Positions 32,592-41,480 of a stretch of 48,218 bases of DNA are shown here, in pieces; positions within the stretch are counted from its first letter, which is position 1; each line of letters starts with the position of its first letter. The notes beneath the pieces are model-generated. The model did not search any database, was not told where the DNA came from, and worked only from the letters and a program-made list of their open reading frames with translations. The position numbers and the translations under genes were made by a program. The stretch is from an uncultured Bacteroidales bacterium (lineage in GTDB: Bacteria > Bacteroidota > Bacteroidia > Bacteroidales > UBA932): assembly GCA_905235535.1 (NCBI GenBank), contig CAJOLS010000008.1, positions 1-48,218 on the forward strand, read 5' to 3'.

Positions 32592-34096
32592 TTTTTGTCC
32601 GTAAAAATATTGGCAAAACCAATGACGAGGTCTATGTCGGAAGGCTTCTCGGTCCAGTTAAAGGACACTTTGTGCTCTCCCGGAGGAAGATCCCAAATCT
32701 GGCAGAGTTCCGTTCCCCTGCCATTTCCGGATGTGGGGAGGAAGACGGTCTTGTAGGGAGCGCCGTCCACCAGGACCTCCACCCGGGCTTTGTAATCCGT
32801 TACGGAATAGTCTTTGGGGAGGACAAAGCGGTAGGAAAAGACCGCCCCGCTGCCTTCGAAACTGAATTCCCCCAGATCGGCCAATGTTTTGTTGATACTC
32901 TGTTTGGCAACGGGCCATAACCCTTCGAAGCTCTGCTCCAGCCGTACGGGTTCCGGGACTTGCGTCCGTATGGTGACGGTGCTGCCCTCCGTGGAGCCAC
33001 CCTGAAGGGCAATGACCTTCAGGGCCTGGTTGAAGCTCATCTGGCAGGCGCGGTTCAGGGAAATGTCCGTGTATTTGAAATCCACATCCGCCACTTCGTA
33101 AAGGGGTGATTTCCAGCGCTCCGGAATCTTGTCAAATCCCAGGACAGTGCCCAGGATGCCGCCGGCCGAAGCCGGATTGCAGTCCGAATCCTGGCCGCAG
33201 CGGGTGGCAATATCAAGGGTGCGGAAGAAATCTCCCTGGCCGTACAGCAGGCCGATGACGATATACGCGCTGTTGATGACCGCGTCTATGTTGAAAGGGG
33301 CATTAAACCCGCCGGGACAGCCGATGTCGTAGCCGTAATGCTCATTGGCCAGCGCCCAGGTTATGTGCCAGTCGTCGGGGTACTGCTTCCACCAGCGGAT
33401 GACGTCACGGATGCACCTGTAGTATTTGCTTTGTTCGGGAATGGTCCTGAGGGCCTCGCTCACGATGTAGGGGATGTCATCGCTGATAAAGGCCAGGGCA
33501 TACATGGCCGCCACGTAAACGCCGCCATACCAGCCGTCTCCATAATTCATGATATGGCCGATACCATCGGTAAAATCCGTTGCGGCATTCACCATGCCCG
33601 GGGCCATGATGCCGGCATAATCGGCCTCAATCTGGAAGTCGATGTCATCGGCATGGGCGTTGTTGCGCCAATGCCCCGACTCGGGAGGCATGATACCCTC
33701 CCGTATGTTGTAGCGGGCCTGCAGGTTGGCGTGCCACAGGGGGTATCCGGCTTCGGCAAAGGCCTTGGCAAAAGATTCCACAGGAGCGTCCAGTCCCTCC
33801 TGTTCAAACACCTCCACGAAGGTGAGGTCCATATAGACGTCGTCGTACAGGCCGGGCGAATGGTCGTACCACCACTTCACGCTATGCTCATTCCAGTCAA
33901 TGGCATATTCGTCGGAGATGAAAGTGGGGAATTTGAATTCCGTCGGCCCTCCATAAGTACAGCCGATGACCTGTCCGGCCCAGGCCCCGCGAATCTTGTC
34001 CATCAGGACGTCCTTATCCAGGGTAACCTGGTTCCGGGGCTGTGCGCAGCCTATGGCAAGCAGCGCACAAAGGACTAATGGGTATCTGTGAAGCAT
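32588..34096 (-). CDS. ADP-ribosylglycohydrolase-fold lipoprotein
   Basis: Exported 502-residue protein (lipobox LLAIGC) with the ADP-ribosylglycohydrolase (DraG/ARH) fold. Metal-binding segments are present: GAWAGQVIGCTYGGPTE near the start, YDDVYMDLTF in place of the usual DDT, and GQDSDCNPASAGGILGTVLG matching the GxDxD/N loop. The last roughly 130 residues are a separate beta-sandwich (YRFVLPKDYSVTDYKARVEVLVDGAPYK; LPPGEHKVSFNW). Cytosolic relatives remove ADP-ribose from proteins; exported versions are found in Bacteroidetes glycan loci, where their substrate is unknown to me. It overlaps GH106 by 4 bases and its 5' end overlaps the short GH28-like gene by 22 bases. A glycosidase-like activity on a plant or host glycan is inference. 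Confidence 0.88.
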   Translation of the reverse strand: MLHRYPLVLCALLAIGCAQPRNQVTLDKDVLMDKIRGAWAGQVIGCTYGGPTEFKFPTFISDEYAIDWNEHSVKWWYDHSPGLYDDVYMDLTFVEVFEQEGLDAPVESFAKAFAEAGYPLWHANLQARYNIREGIMPPESGHWRNNAHADDIDFQIEADYAGIMAPGMVNAATDFTDGIGHIMNYGDGWYGGVYVAAMYALAFISDDIPYIVSEALRTIPEQSKYYRCIRDVIRWWKQYPDDWHITWALANEHYGYDIGCPGGFNAPFNIDAVINSAYIVIGLLYGQGDFFRTLDIATRCGQDSDCNPASAGGILGTVLGFDKIPERWKSPLYEVADVDFKYTDISLNRACQMSFNQALKVIALQGGSTEGSTVTIRTQVPEPVRLEQSFEGLWPVAKQSINKTLADLGEFSFEGSGAVFSYRFVLPKDYSVTDYKARVEVLVDGAPYKTVFLPTSGNGRGTELCQIWDLPPGEHKVSFNWTEKPSDIDLVIGFANIFTDKK

Positions 34097-34656
34097 CCCG
34101 ATTCGCTGATTTCGCTGTTAACGGCCTCATAGAATTTCCCGGGAGTTGCCGGATTGCGGTACAGCACCTTGTCCAGGACAATTCCCTTGCAGTTTTCGAA
34201 GTAGAAGAGGGTGGGAACGGGCGTATCGCCGCCGATATATCCCTTGGCCTTCTGGTCTTCGTAGCTCTTGAGCACCAAAGGCGCGCGGCCGTCCACCACG
34301 CCGTTGCCCCGGGTTGCATAGATTTTCACGTTCTCCACGCCGATGGCGTTGAAAATGGCCTTCTGACCCTTGTAGTCGTGGATATTGTCCGACCCGATGA
34401 TGTCGGCGGCGGCATCCAGGCGGATATTCACGCCGCTTTTCAGATAGACGGCGCCCGTCACATAGCGGCCCACGCAGAAAGTGAGGGTGCCGCCTCCCTT
34501 TTCGGCAATGATATCGATGGCCTTCTGGATGCTGGTGGTATTGTCGATGATGCCGTTGCTCTTGATGCCGAAATGGGATGCCTGATATTCCTTATCCTGT
34601 GCAAAAGCGCCGATGGAAACGAGCGCGGCAAGGATGGTTATAATAATCTTTTTCAT
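34075..34656 (-). CDS. Short GH28-like beta-helix protein
   Basis: Exported 193-residue protein (signal peptide ILAALVSIGAFA) resembling only the N-terminal part of a GH28/pectate-lyase-like right-handed beta-helix: HFGIKSNGIIDNTTSIQKAIDIIAEKGGGTLTF, RYVTGAVYLKSGVNIRLDAAADIIGS, and ATRGNGVVDGRAPLVLKS. The catalytic Asp cluster of GH28 would lie further downstream and is absent. The ORF runs 22 bases into the next gene, and no C-terminal half is visible in any frame after it. It may be a natural short accessory protein or a truncation product. The intact GH28 gene 6 bases upstream has the same N-terminal architecture, so a partial duplication is also possible. Confidence 0.8.
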   Translation of the reverse strand: MKKIIITILAALVSIGAFAQDKEYQASHFGIKSNGIIDNTTSIQKAIDIIAEKGGGTLTFCVGRYVTGAVYLKSGVNIRLDAAADIIGSDNIHDYKGQKAIFNAIGVENVKIYATRGNGVVDGRAPLVLKSYEDQKAKGYIGGDTPVPTLFYFENCKGIVLDKVLYRNPATPGKFYEAVNSEISESGCFTDTH

Positions 34657-34662
34657 ATCCGC

Positions 34663-36159
34663 TTATTTTTTGTTCTTGAACTTTTTCACGTTGTTGGTGA
34701 CAATCTGTTTTTTGCCCTTGGGCGCACTGTCCTGGACGATGGTGACGCCCTGAAGGGAGAGGCCGTTCACGTCATCGGCAACGATGGCGGGACGGTAATC
34801 CACATCCTTGACGCAGACTTTCACGTTCTTCATCACCAGGTTTTCGGCGTGACGGATATAGAACCCCCAGGCGGGAAGTTCCTTCCAGTTGGAGAATTCG
34901 GGATAGCTCTCCTCCAGCTCCGGGATGGCCTCCAGTTCGGCCTTGGAGGTGCCGCAAAAGGCATATCCGGGATTTGCCTTGCCGGGATAGACAATCTCTA
35001 TGTTCTCCAGGGTGAGGTTCTGGATGGGCATGCCGGGAATGCCCTGGATGCCGCTGGGGCACACATTGCGGGGCAAATCCTCCACCGGGCCCTCGTACAT
35101 GTAGCCGGCATCCGGCTTGTCGAAAGGAACTTCGGCATAGACGTTCCGGATGATGATGTCCTTCATGTAAGGATTGTCGCCGGCACGGCGGGAACCCGTA
35201 CGGATGAAGATGGGGTTGCCGGTATTGATGCTCTGCACTCCGTCAATCAGCACGTCTTCAATCTGGGCGCCGTCCACCGTGGCAATAGTGATGGCCGACC
35301 GGTAGGTGTCGTAGATATAGACGTTCCGGAAGGTGAAATGCTTGAATTTTCCAAGGGTGTAGGTGCCGAATTTGATACCGTTGGCGCTGGAGCGGCCGCG
35401 GCAGTTCTCCACCAAGATGTTCTCCGAAACGCCGTCCTTGCTATGACTCTTGAAGCAATAGACGTCATCGGCCGCGTCAAAGTCGCAGTTGCGGATTATC
35501 ACGTCGGAGCAGTCCACGATATCTATGCCGTCGTTGTTCCAGTAGGACTTGGCGTCCACTTTCACGCCGTCCACCAGAATGTTGCGGCATTTGTCGTACT
35601 GCTGGTTCCAGCTGGCAGGGTCCCGGAGCGTAATGTCTTTGACCGTAATGCCGTCACATTTGTAGAAATGAAGATTCTCGGGGCGCTTGCTTTCCTGGAG
35701 ACGGTCCAGTTTGAGCGGGTCTTCAATCAGTCCCATATGCACATAGTCCACGCCCTTGGTGGCCACCAGGAAGCCGCGGCAGTTGATTTCGCCTTTTCCG
35801 GTGATGCCCACATTCTTCTGCATGACGGAGAAAACCATCGCGGTCCAGTTGGCATCCTTGTCCCTTACGTAGTCCCAGGGATTGAGGGAACCCAGGAGGC
35901 GGGCATCCTCCTCGATGTGCAGGGTGACGTCGGACTTGATGTAGATGGAACCGGTTACAAAGTCTCCGCCCTTGAAGACAAGCCGGCCTCCCCCGTTGGA
36001 GGAGATATAGTCAATGGCAGCCTGGATGATGGCGGTGTTGAGGGTTTCACCATCGGCCTTTGCACCAAAGTCGGTGGCGAAATAATCCTTGGCGGCGGCC
36101 GATAAGGAGAATGCTCCGGCCAGCGCAAGAGTCCATGCAAGTTTGATGAATGTCTTCAT
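34663..36159 (-). CDS. GH28 polygalacturonase-family protein
   Basis: Exported 498-residue right-handed beta-helix enzyme (signal peptide LALAGAFSLSAAAK) of family GH28, which cleaves alpha-galacturonosyl linkages in pectin. Family landmarks are FGAKADGETLNTAIIQAAIDYISSNGGGRLVF, YWNNDGIDIVDCSDVIIRNCDF and FDAADDVYCFKS (the Asp cluster), and ANGIKFGT in the position of the RIK strand. The usual GHG His motif is not evident (RGRSSANG is there), so it may be a divergent exo-type or act on a modified galacturonide. The C-terminus is Lys-rich (KGKKQIVTNNVKKFKNKK). It is fifth in the minus operon, 18 bases after GH127. Confidence 0.9.
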   Translation of the reverse strand: MKTFIKLAWTLALAGAFSLSAAAKDYFATDFGAKADGETLNTAIIQAAIDYISSNGGGRLVFKGGDFVTGSIYIKSDVTLHIEEDARLLGSLNPWDYVRDKDANWTAMVFSVMQKNVGITGKGEINCRGFLVATKGVDYVHMGLIEDPLKLDRLQESKRPENLHFYKCDGITVKDITLRDPASWNQQYDKCRNILVDGVKVDAKSYWNNDGIDIVDCSDVIIRNCDFDAADDVYCFKSHSKDGVSENILVENCRGRSSANGIKFGTYTLGKFKHFTFRNVYIYDTYRSAITIATVDGAQIEDVLIDGVQSINTGNPIFIRTGSRRAGDNPYMKDIIIRNVYAEVPFDKPDAGYMYEGPVEDLPRNVCPSGIQGIPGMPIQNLTLENIEIVYPGKANPGYAFCGTSKAELEAIPELEESYPEFSNWKELPAWGFYIRHAENLVMKNVKVCVKDVDYRPAIVADDVNGLSLQGVTIVQDSAPKGKKQIVTNNVKKFKNKK

Positions 36160-36177
36160 TTTTTATGTGTTCGTTAA

Positions 36178-37935
36178 TTATTGTTGGATTTGAAACCATG
36201 TTGTGCGCCACTGCGGGCCGTCATCGAAAGGGGGTGTCAGCGCAATGGGCTTTAGGCAGAGGGCTCCGGCCAGAAGTTCTCCGTCCTGGCCCAGGCGGGC
36301 CGTGGCTATTTCCTCCCGCGTCAGAAGCAGGGAGTCCGGCTGCCCGAAGTCGTCCCTGTGGTTGGTGGCATAGACCAGGGGACCCGCGCAGAAAGTAACG
36401 TAGTGCCGCGTAAAGCCGTTGTACCAGTTGGAGAAGTTATACTCGTTCTTACCGCCATTGCGGTATTCCCAGCTCCTTTCCAGGGTGCGTATCTCCACAG
36501 GGAACTCGATTTCCAGACGGTCTCCATCCTTCCAGGAGCGTCTGACACGGATATATCCGTCCTTTTCCTTCGCCGTCAGCGCCTTTCCGTTCACTTTTAC
36601 CGTGAAGGACTCCGCCCATCCGGGCCGATGCACCGCGAGGGTGAAATTCCCCCGGCCGCCTACCTCGAAAACCGCCCTGCCGCTGCGGGCATAATCCGAA
36701 CTCTGGCAGATTTGCACCGGATTCCCTTTTACGGACGTCTCATAGGAGGACTCGGAGATGATATTCACATAAACGCCGTCCTTCCGGGTATCGTACAGAT
36801 AGACGGGAATGTCTTCCAGGGCCGTCATTCCGCTGCTCCAGCAGCAAGCCCAGTCTCCCTTGGGGGTAAGTTCCCCGTTGGTGCGTACGTAATACTCCCA
36901 GCGCAGGCCGTCTTCGGCACGCGCGGCCATCAGGGCATTGTAGGCGCTTTTCTCCAGCTCCTCCGCATATTTTCCGTCTCCGCTGATGCACAGCATTTCC
37001 CAGGTGAAATGCATCCATTCCATTACCGAGCAGGTTTCCGTACACTCGTAGGGGGCCCACTCGGCCGGACGGTTGAACACCTCCAGGCACACATTGATTC
37101 CTCCCCAAGGCCCTCCCAGGGTGGTAAGGTGGTTGCTGCGGATGCTTTCCCAGGCACGGGTGCAGGCTTCCAGCAAGCGTTTGTCCCCAAACAGCCGGTA
37201 TGCTTTGGCCAGCCCCGTGAGGCAACGGTTCATTTCATAGATTTTCCCGTTGCCGATGAGAGAGACGTCGTACCCCTTGCCGGCCAGGGAAATGAGCTGG
37301 AGGCAGGGTGTATTGTCCAGCTCGAAGATACAGCGGTCTATGAGTTCCTTCACCAGGGGGTCCGGCCTTACTTGATAAAGGTCGCAGAGCGGGTCCAGGA
37401 TTCCGCAGCCGGCCATGCCGCTGTGCTGCCCCGTCTGGGCCAGCTTGATTCCCTGGTCAAAGACGCTCCAGTGCAGGAATCCGGCTATCCGCAGGGCGCA
37501 GTCGGCATAACGGGGCTGGTCCAGCGCCACGCTGGCCTGGGTAAAACCCTTGATAAGGTACGCCATAATCCAGGTGTCCCAGTCCACCTTCATCTCTTCC
37601 GGTCCGGGGCGGTGATAGTAGCGTTTATCCTCCCGGTAACAACCCAGGTAGCCGTTCTCTTCCTGCAGCGAAGCCAGATAATCTGCAACGGAGGCCAGTT
37701 TCTGCCCCAGCACAGGGTCTCCCGTGCGCTGACAGGCCCTTGCGGCCGTGTACATCCACTTGCCGGCATGTTCCCCCTGCCAGCCACCTTTTCCCTGGGC
37801 CACCACTTCCGGACTGAACAGATGGATGGCATAACTGTCCGGTCCCGTTATGTACTGGGAAAGGCGGCCGTCGTAGCCTGCATCGACAGCGTGGCCCAGA
37901 AGGCCGCCGATGGTAATTACAAGGAGAAATTTCAT
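36178..37935 (-). CDS. GH127-like beta-L-arabinofuranosidase (DUF1680)
   Basis: An (alpha/alpha)6-barrel glycosidase of 585 residues in the DUF1680/GH127 group, whose characterised members remove terminal beta-L-arabinofuranose using a Zn-bound Cys nucleophile. The metal/nucleophile set is visible: Glu300 and Cys302 in YECTETCSVMEWM, and adjacent Cys364-Cys365 in DWACCWSSG, the same spacing logic as the ExC and CC motifs of the characterised bifidobacterial enzyme. Other parts are GGWQGEHAGKWMYTAARAC and NGYLGCYREDKRYYHRPG, and a C-terminal beta-sandwich with FTLAVHRPGWAESFTVKVNG. The N-terminus MKFLLVITIGGLLGHAVDAGYDGRL merges a short hydrophobic stretch directly into conserved catalytic sequence, so the export signal is doubtful. 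It overlaps the EEP gene by 4 bases. Confidence 0.88.
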   Translation of the reverse strand: MKFLLVITIGGLLGHAVDAGYDGRLSQYITGPDSYAIHLFSPEVVAQGKGGWQGEHAGKWMYTAARACQRTGDPVLGQKLASVADYLASLQEENGYLGCYREDKRYYHRPGPEEMKVDWDTWIMAYLIKGFTQASVALDQPRYADCALRIAGFLHWSVFDQGIKLAQTGQHSGMAGCGILDPLCDLYQVRPDPLVKELIDRCIFELDNTPCLQLISLAGKGYDVSLIGNGKIYEMNRCLTGLAKAYRLFGDKRLLEACTRAWESIRSNHLTTLGGPWGGINVCLEVFNRPAEWAPYECTETCSVMEWMHFTWEMLCISGDGKYAEELEKSAYNALMAARAEDGLRWEYYVRTNGELTPKGDWACCWSSGMTALEDIPVYLYDTRKDGVYVNIISESSYETSVKGNPVQICQSSDYARSGRAVFEVGGRGNFTLAVHRPGWAESFTVKVNGKALTAKEKDGYIRVRRSWKDGDRLEIEFPVEIRTLERSWEYRNGGKNEYNFSNWYNGFTRHYVTFCAGPLVYATNHRDDFGQPDSLLLTREEIATARLGQDGELLAGALCLKPIALTPPFDDGPQWRTTWFQIQQ

Positions 37936-38759
37936 TCCAGAACAGCAACTACGGGATAATGGTCGGAAACGAAGGGCACGTTGTCATAAGACTGGGTGAC
38001 GCGGGCCAGGCTGGTGCACTTCGGGAAACCGGAATAGAAGATATAGTCTATGTGGCGGGTGCCGGAAACCTTGCCCCAGTCGTGCCAGGTGGGGCCTTCG
38101 TCAATTTCCGGAGCGGTTTCCCAGGCATCCGTCATCATTTTGCGCAGATCCGTCAGGCAAGGGTCTTCAGGATACACGTTGAAATCTCCCGTGAGAATCA
38201 TGGGATTGCCATTGGGATTCATTTTGCCTATCCTTTCCACGATGAGGGCCAGGCCGTTTTGGCGGGCCACCTCTCCCATGTGGTCCAGGTGGGTGTTCAC
38301 AAAGAAGAATTCCTTGTTGCAGGAAAGGTCTTTGAGGAGCGTCCAGGTGGCGGTGCGCTTGCAGGCGGCATCCCAGCCTAAGGAAGGCACATCCGGCGTT
38401 TCGGACAGCCAGTAGGTTCCCCAGTCCAGCAGGGCGATGCGGGTGGTGTCGTAGAAGACGGACATGTGCTCGCCCCCCTTCACGCCGTCCTCACGGCCTA
38501 CGCCCACGCACTGGTACATGGGGCACTGCTCCAGGAAATAATCCAGCTGGAAATCTACCGCTTCCTGTACGCCGAAAACGGCCGGACGCTGGTCCAGAAT
38601 CATATCGGCAGCGGCCTTGCGGCGGTACTGCCAGGAGTTTTCATGGTCGTTTGCCATGCCCACCCGTACATTGAAGGTCATTACTTTGAGGGGCGTCCGG
38701 GAAGGGCTGCAGGCCAGAAGGGAAAATGCAGCCACAACGAATAACAGGGTTCTTTTCAT
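37932..38759 (-). CDS. Endonuclease/exonuclease/phosphatase-fold lipoprotein
   Basis: Exported 275-residue metal-dependent phosphoesterase (lipobox SLLACSPS) of the EEP superfamily. Motifs in order are VMTFNVRVG, VFGVQEAVDFQ (metal Glu), FFFVNTHLDH, ILTGDFNVYPED, RHIDYIFYSG and VSDHYPVVAV, so the active site is complete. Family members hydrolyse phosphodiesters in nucleic acids, sphingomyelin or inositol phosphates. Sequence does not fix the substrate, but being co-transcribed with extracellular glycosidases argues for a phosphate-bearing glycan or lipid rather than DNA repair. It is third in the operon and couples to GH127 by a 4-base overlap. Confidence 0.9.
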   Translation of the reverse strand: MKRTLLFVVAAFSLLACSPSRTPLKVMTFNVRVGMANDHENSWQYRRKAAADMILDQRPAVFGVQEAVDFQLDYFLEQCPMYQCVGVGREDGVKGGEHMSVFYDTTRIALLDWGTYWLSETPDVPSLGWDAACKRTATWTLLKDLSCNKEFFFVNTHLDHMGEVARQNGLALIVERIGKMNPNGNPMILTGDFNVYPEDPCLTDLRKMMTDAWETAPEIDEGPTWHDWGKVSGTRHIDYIFYSGFPKCTSLARVTQSYDNVPFVSDHYPVVAVLE

Positions 38760-38773
38760 GATTAGTATGGTAT

Positions 38774-40108
38774 TTACAGGTTAATTTCCACAATGTAGTC
38801 TATGCTGCAGTCTGCGTCTGCAGGCAGCTGGACGGTAAAATCGGTCTTGCCTTTCTTGAAGCTGAGCGGGGCGCCGCCGGCAAAAGCCTTCACCCTGCCC
38901 TTTTTCACCTTGAGCGGGAAGGGAAGGGTGATGGTTCCGTTTTCGGGCATTTCCATCACGTGCAGGAAAATCTTTCCCTCCTTGTGGGTGAGGACGCCCC
39001 AGGGCTGGGGCTTGAGCATAGTGGCCCGGGTGCCGTAGATGGTTTCCCCGTTGGCGGCCATCCATTCTCCCATGGCGGCCAGGCGGGTTACGCTGCCCTC
39101 GGGGATGGTGCCGTCCGGGCCGGGTCCCACATTGAGCAGAAGGTTGGCATTGCGGCCGGCAATGCTCACCAGTGTGCGGAGAAGATCCGGAACCGTTTTC
39201 CACTGGGGATCCCTCAGGTTGTAGCCCCAGTTGTCGTTGAGGGTCTTGCAGGTTTCCAGGGCCAGGTCCTGGCTGATGTGGCTGGTGCGGCTGTAGCCGG
39301 CGCCGTTCTCTCCGGGGATGTCCCGTTCAAACACCTGGATATCCTCTCCCGGGATGGGGTTGCGGTGGTGGTTGTTGGCCACCAGGCAGGAAGGCTGCAA
39401 CCGGTGGATGAGGTTGTAGATTCTCTCATAGCCCCAGTCAAAGTCCACCACCAGCTCCTTCCCTTCCTCGGGCTTCTTGATCTTGGCCCAGTCCCCGTCA
39501 AACCAGATGCAGCCGATGGGGCCGTAGTGGGTGAGCAGTTCCGTGATTTGCTCGCACATGAAGTCCAGGTAATGGGCATAGTCGGCCTTGGGATTGCCGT
39601 CCCCGCGGGGATAGTCCTCCCGGCCCCAGTCCAGAAGGGAATAGTAGAAATTGAGGCCGATTCCCTCTGCGTGGCAGGCATCGGCCAGCTCCTTGAGGGG
39701 ATCCCGGCCGAAGGGAGTGGCGTCCGCCACATTGTAGGGGGAAGCCTTGGTGGCGAACATGGAGAAACCGTCGTGGTGGCGCGAAGTGATGGTGATATAC
39801 TTGGCACCGGACGCCTTGATCTGGCGCACCCACTGGGCGGCGTCGAAACGGGACGGATAGAAACCGCCGGGATACTTGGAATATTCCTCGTAGGGAACGT
39901 TCTGCTGGTGCATCACCCATTCTCCCTGGGCCAGCATGGAATACACGCCCCAGTGGATGAAAACGCCAAATTTATTGTCCCGGAACTGCTCTTTGGCAGC
40001 CACGGCTTCCGCAGAAGGCACATAGCCTTTGACGCCCTCTTCCACAACGGGAACAAGGGGGCTCTGCGCCAGGCCCAGAAAGGCCGATAACAGAATAGTG
40101 GTTAGCAT
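38774..40108 (-). CDS. GH29 alpha-L-fucosidase
   Basis: Exported retaining alpha-L-fucosidase, 444 residues, with a short signal peptide (TILLSAFLGLAQS). GH29 features are FRDNKFGVFIHWGVYSMLAQGEWVMH, ASGAKYITITSRHHDGFSMF, and CIWFDGDW with nucleophile Asp204, followed by LLLNVGPGPDGTIP and a C-terminal beta-sandwich (EGKIFLHVMEMPENGTITL). It begins 1 base after the metallophosphatase stop. L-fucose occurs in xyloglucan, rhamnogalacturonan II and N-glycans, so it fits several candidate substrates. Confidence 0.96.
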   Translation of the reverse strand: MLTTILLSAFLGLAQSPLVPVVEEGVKGYVPSAEAVAAKEQFRDNKFGVFIHWGVYSMLAQGEWVMHQQNVPYEEYSKYPGGFYPSRFDAAQWVRQIKASGAKYITITSRHHDGFSMFATKASPYNVADATPFGRDPLKELADACHAEGIGLNFYYSLLDWGREDYPRGDGNPKADYAHYLDFMCEQITELLTHYGPIGCIWFDGDWAKIKKPEEGKELVVDFDWGYERIYNLIHRLQPSCLVANNHHRNPIPGEDIQVFERDIPGENGAGYSRTSHISQDLALETCKTLNDNWGYNLRDPQWKTVPDLLRTLVSIAGRNANLLLNVGPGPDGTIPEGSVTRLAAMGEWMAANGETIYGTRATMLKPQPWGVLTHKEGKIFLHVMEMPENGTITLPFPLKVKKGRVKAFAGGAPLSFKKGKTDFTVQLPADADCSIDYIVEINL

Positions 40109-40109
40109 A

Positions 40110-41480
40110 TCAGTTTGTGTTAGAATTATTTACATGGAACTCACACGTTATGGGCTCGCTGGAGGCATCCCAGGAATCCACCCCTACGATGGCAGCGGTG
40201 TACTCCCCTTCCTCCAGGCCTTCCAGCGGAAGCTCGTACAGGGGCTTCATCCCCGAAGGGAGCGGCGAAGCGTAAAAATCGGCCAGAACCTTCTTTTGGG
40301 CAACGGGAACCCCGTCCCGGCTGATGGTGACCAGATAATGGTGTACGAATTCGTCGTCTTTCCCGGCCTCGAAGCACAGTTTGCCGTCCTGGAACCGGGC
40401 CGACGAAAGCGTGGGAGCTGTATTGCGTGCCTTCAGGGTTTCGTGGTTGTAGCGCTGCAGATGGGAGCCGTTTGCCTTGGGCGCAGGGAGTTCCCAGGGC
40501 TCACCTATCACCGCCCTGTGGTAGAAATCCATGCGGGTGAGGCGGGCGTTCCCCTTCCTGTCAAACTGCAGCAGCAGGCCCTGCGAGAACTTGCCGGCTC
40601 CCTTCATGGTGGTGAGGGTGGCCATATCTTCATACCCGCCGTTGTCTATGGCCATGTAGCTGGTGGAGGCGGTTCCAACGGCCGTGAAACTCCCCTGCCA
40701 GATGCTGCGGGGGTCGTTCAGGGGGAAGTGCAGGTGGCCTCCGAAGGTAATCACCTGCGGATAGCGGGAAAGGATGCCGCCCAGCTCCTTGGTGGCCCAG
40801 TATTCCCCCAGCCGGGTGTACGTATCCTGTAGCACGGAGCCGTAGCAGGTGCCGTAAATCATGGGATGGGTGAGGAGGAGGACATATCGGCCCGGATCTT
40901 TTTCCGTAATCTCCTTCAGGCGGGCCTCCAGCCATTCCAGGGCCGCGGGGGCATAGGTTATAGGGTTTGTGTTGTCCGGGGTGATGCAGAGGACATGATA
41001 AGGGCCGAAGACGCAGTGCCGGCACTCCAGCGAATCCCGCATGACAGGGTCCAGGTCTGTCTGGAAGAAATTCTCTCCGAGGACGGTGTGGAAGGCGGAA
41101 TTCCAGGCCACGCTCTCCTTTGTCCAGCGGTAACCCGGATTCATATCGTGGTTGCCCACCGTATAAACCATGGGAACCTCTGCAGGGTTTAGGACGCTTT
41201 CGTAAATTTCCCTGAAGGCGGCAATCTGGGGGGCCGATGCGGTATTGACCAGGTCTCCCGCCACCAGGACAGCGGCCAGATTGCCCTGCGAAGCCTCCTG
41301 CAACTGCGTCAGGGCCTCCTTGAATTTCTCTTCCGAACCGTATCCGTTGCCTATGTGCGTATCGCTGATGACGCCCAGGGAAAGGACAATCTGATTCTCG
41401 TCAAAACGGGCGGCCCGCGGCCCGCAGGCAAACAGGAAAGGAAGGGTTAGAAGGCCGATGGCAAGAGGAAACATTTTCAT
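40110..41480 (-). CDS. Calcineurin-like metallophosphatase lipoprotein
   Basis: Exported metal-dependent phosphoesterase, first gene of the eight-gene minus operon. The real start is ATG 41480 (MKMFPLAIGLLTL, lipobox LFACGP), giving 456 residues; the 1210-residue track ORF is a chance extension antisense to the GH92 gene. All five metallophosphatase blocks are present: VISDTHIG, VAGDLVN, TVGNHDMNPG, LLLTHPM and TFGGHLHF. The C-terminal 110 residues look like a fibronectin-III-type sandwich (HYLVTISRDGVPVAQKKVL; YTAAIVGVDSWDASSEPITCEF). A -7-like box ends 4 bases before the ATG. A phosphomonoester or diester on a glycan is a reasonable substrate given its neighbours, but this is inference. Confidence 0.93.
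   Translation of the reverse strand: MKMFPLAIGLLTLPFLFACGPRAARFDENQIVLSLGVISDTHIGNGYGSEEKFKEALTQLQEASQGNLAAVLVAGDLVNTASAPQIAAFREIYESVLNPAEVPMVYTVGNHDMNPGYRWTKESVAWNSAFHTVLGENFFQTDLDPVMRDSLECRHCVFGPYHVLCITPDNTNPITYAPAALEWLEARLKEITEKDPGRYVLLLTHPMIYGTCYGSVLQDTYTRLGEYWATKELGGILSRYPQVITFGGHLHFPLNDPRSIWQGSFTAVGTASTSYMAIDNGGYEDMATLTTMKGAGKFSQGLLLQFDRKGNARLTRMDFYHRAVIGEPWELPAPKANGSHLQRYNHETLKARNTAPTLSSARFQDGKLCFEAGKDDEFVHHYLVTISRDGVPVAQKKVLADFYASPLPSGMKPLYELPLEGLEEGEYTAAIVGVDSWDASSEPITCEFHVNNSNTN

Noticed and set aside
30300-32756. 818-residue plus ORF over GH106
   Set aside because: Mirror of the GH106 codon pattern; no recognisable motif.
34042-36105. 687-residue plus ORF across the GH28 genes
   Set aside because: Antisense shadow; the GH28 proteins have signal peptides and family motifs.
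38774-38781. Frameshift between GH29 and its downstream neighbour
   Set aside because: Both proteins are full length with intact ends; the 14-base gap is ordinary.
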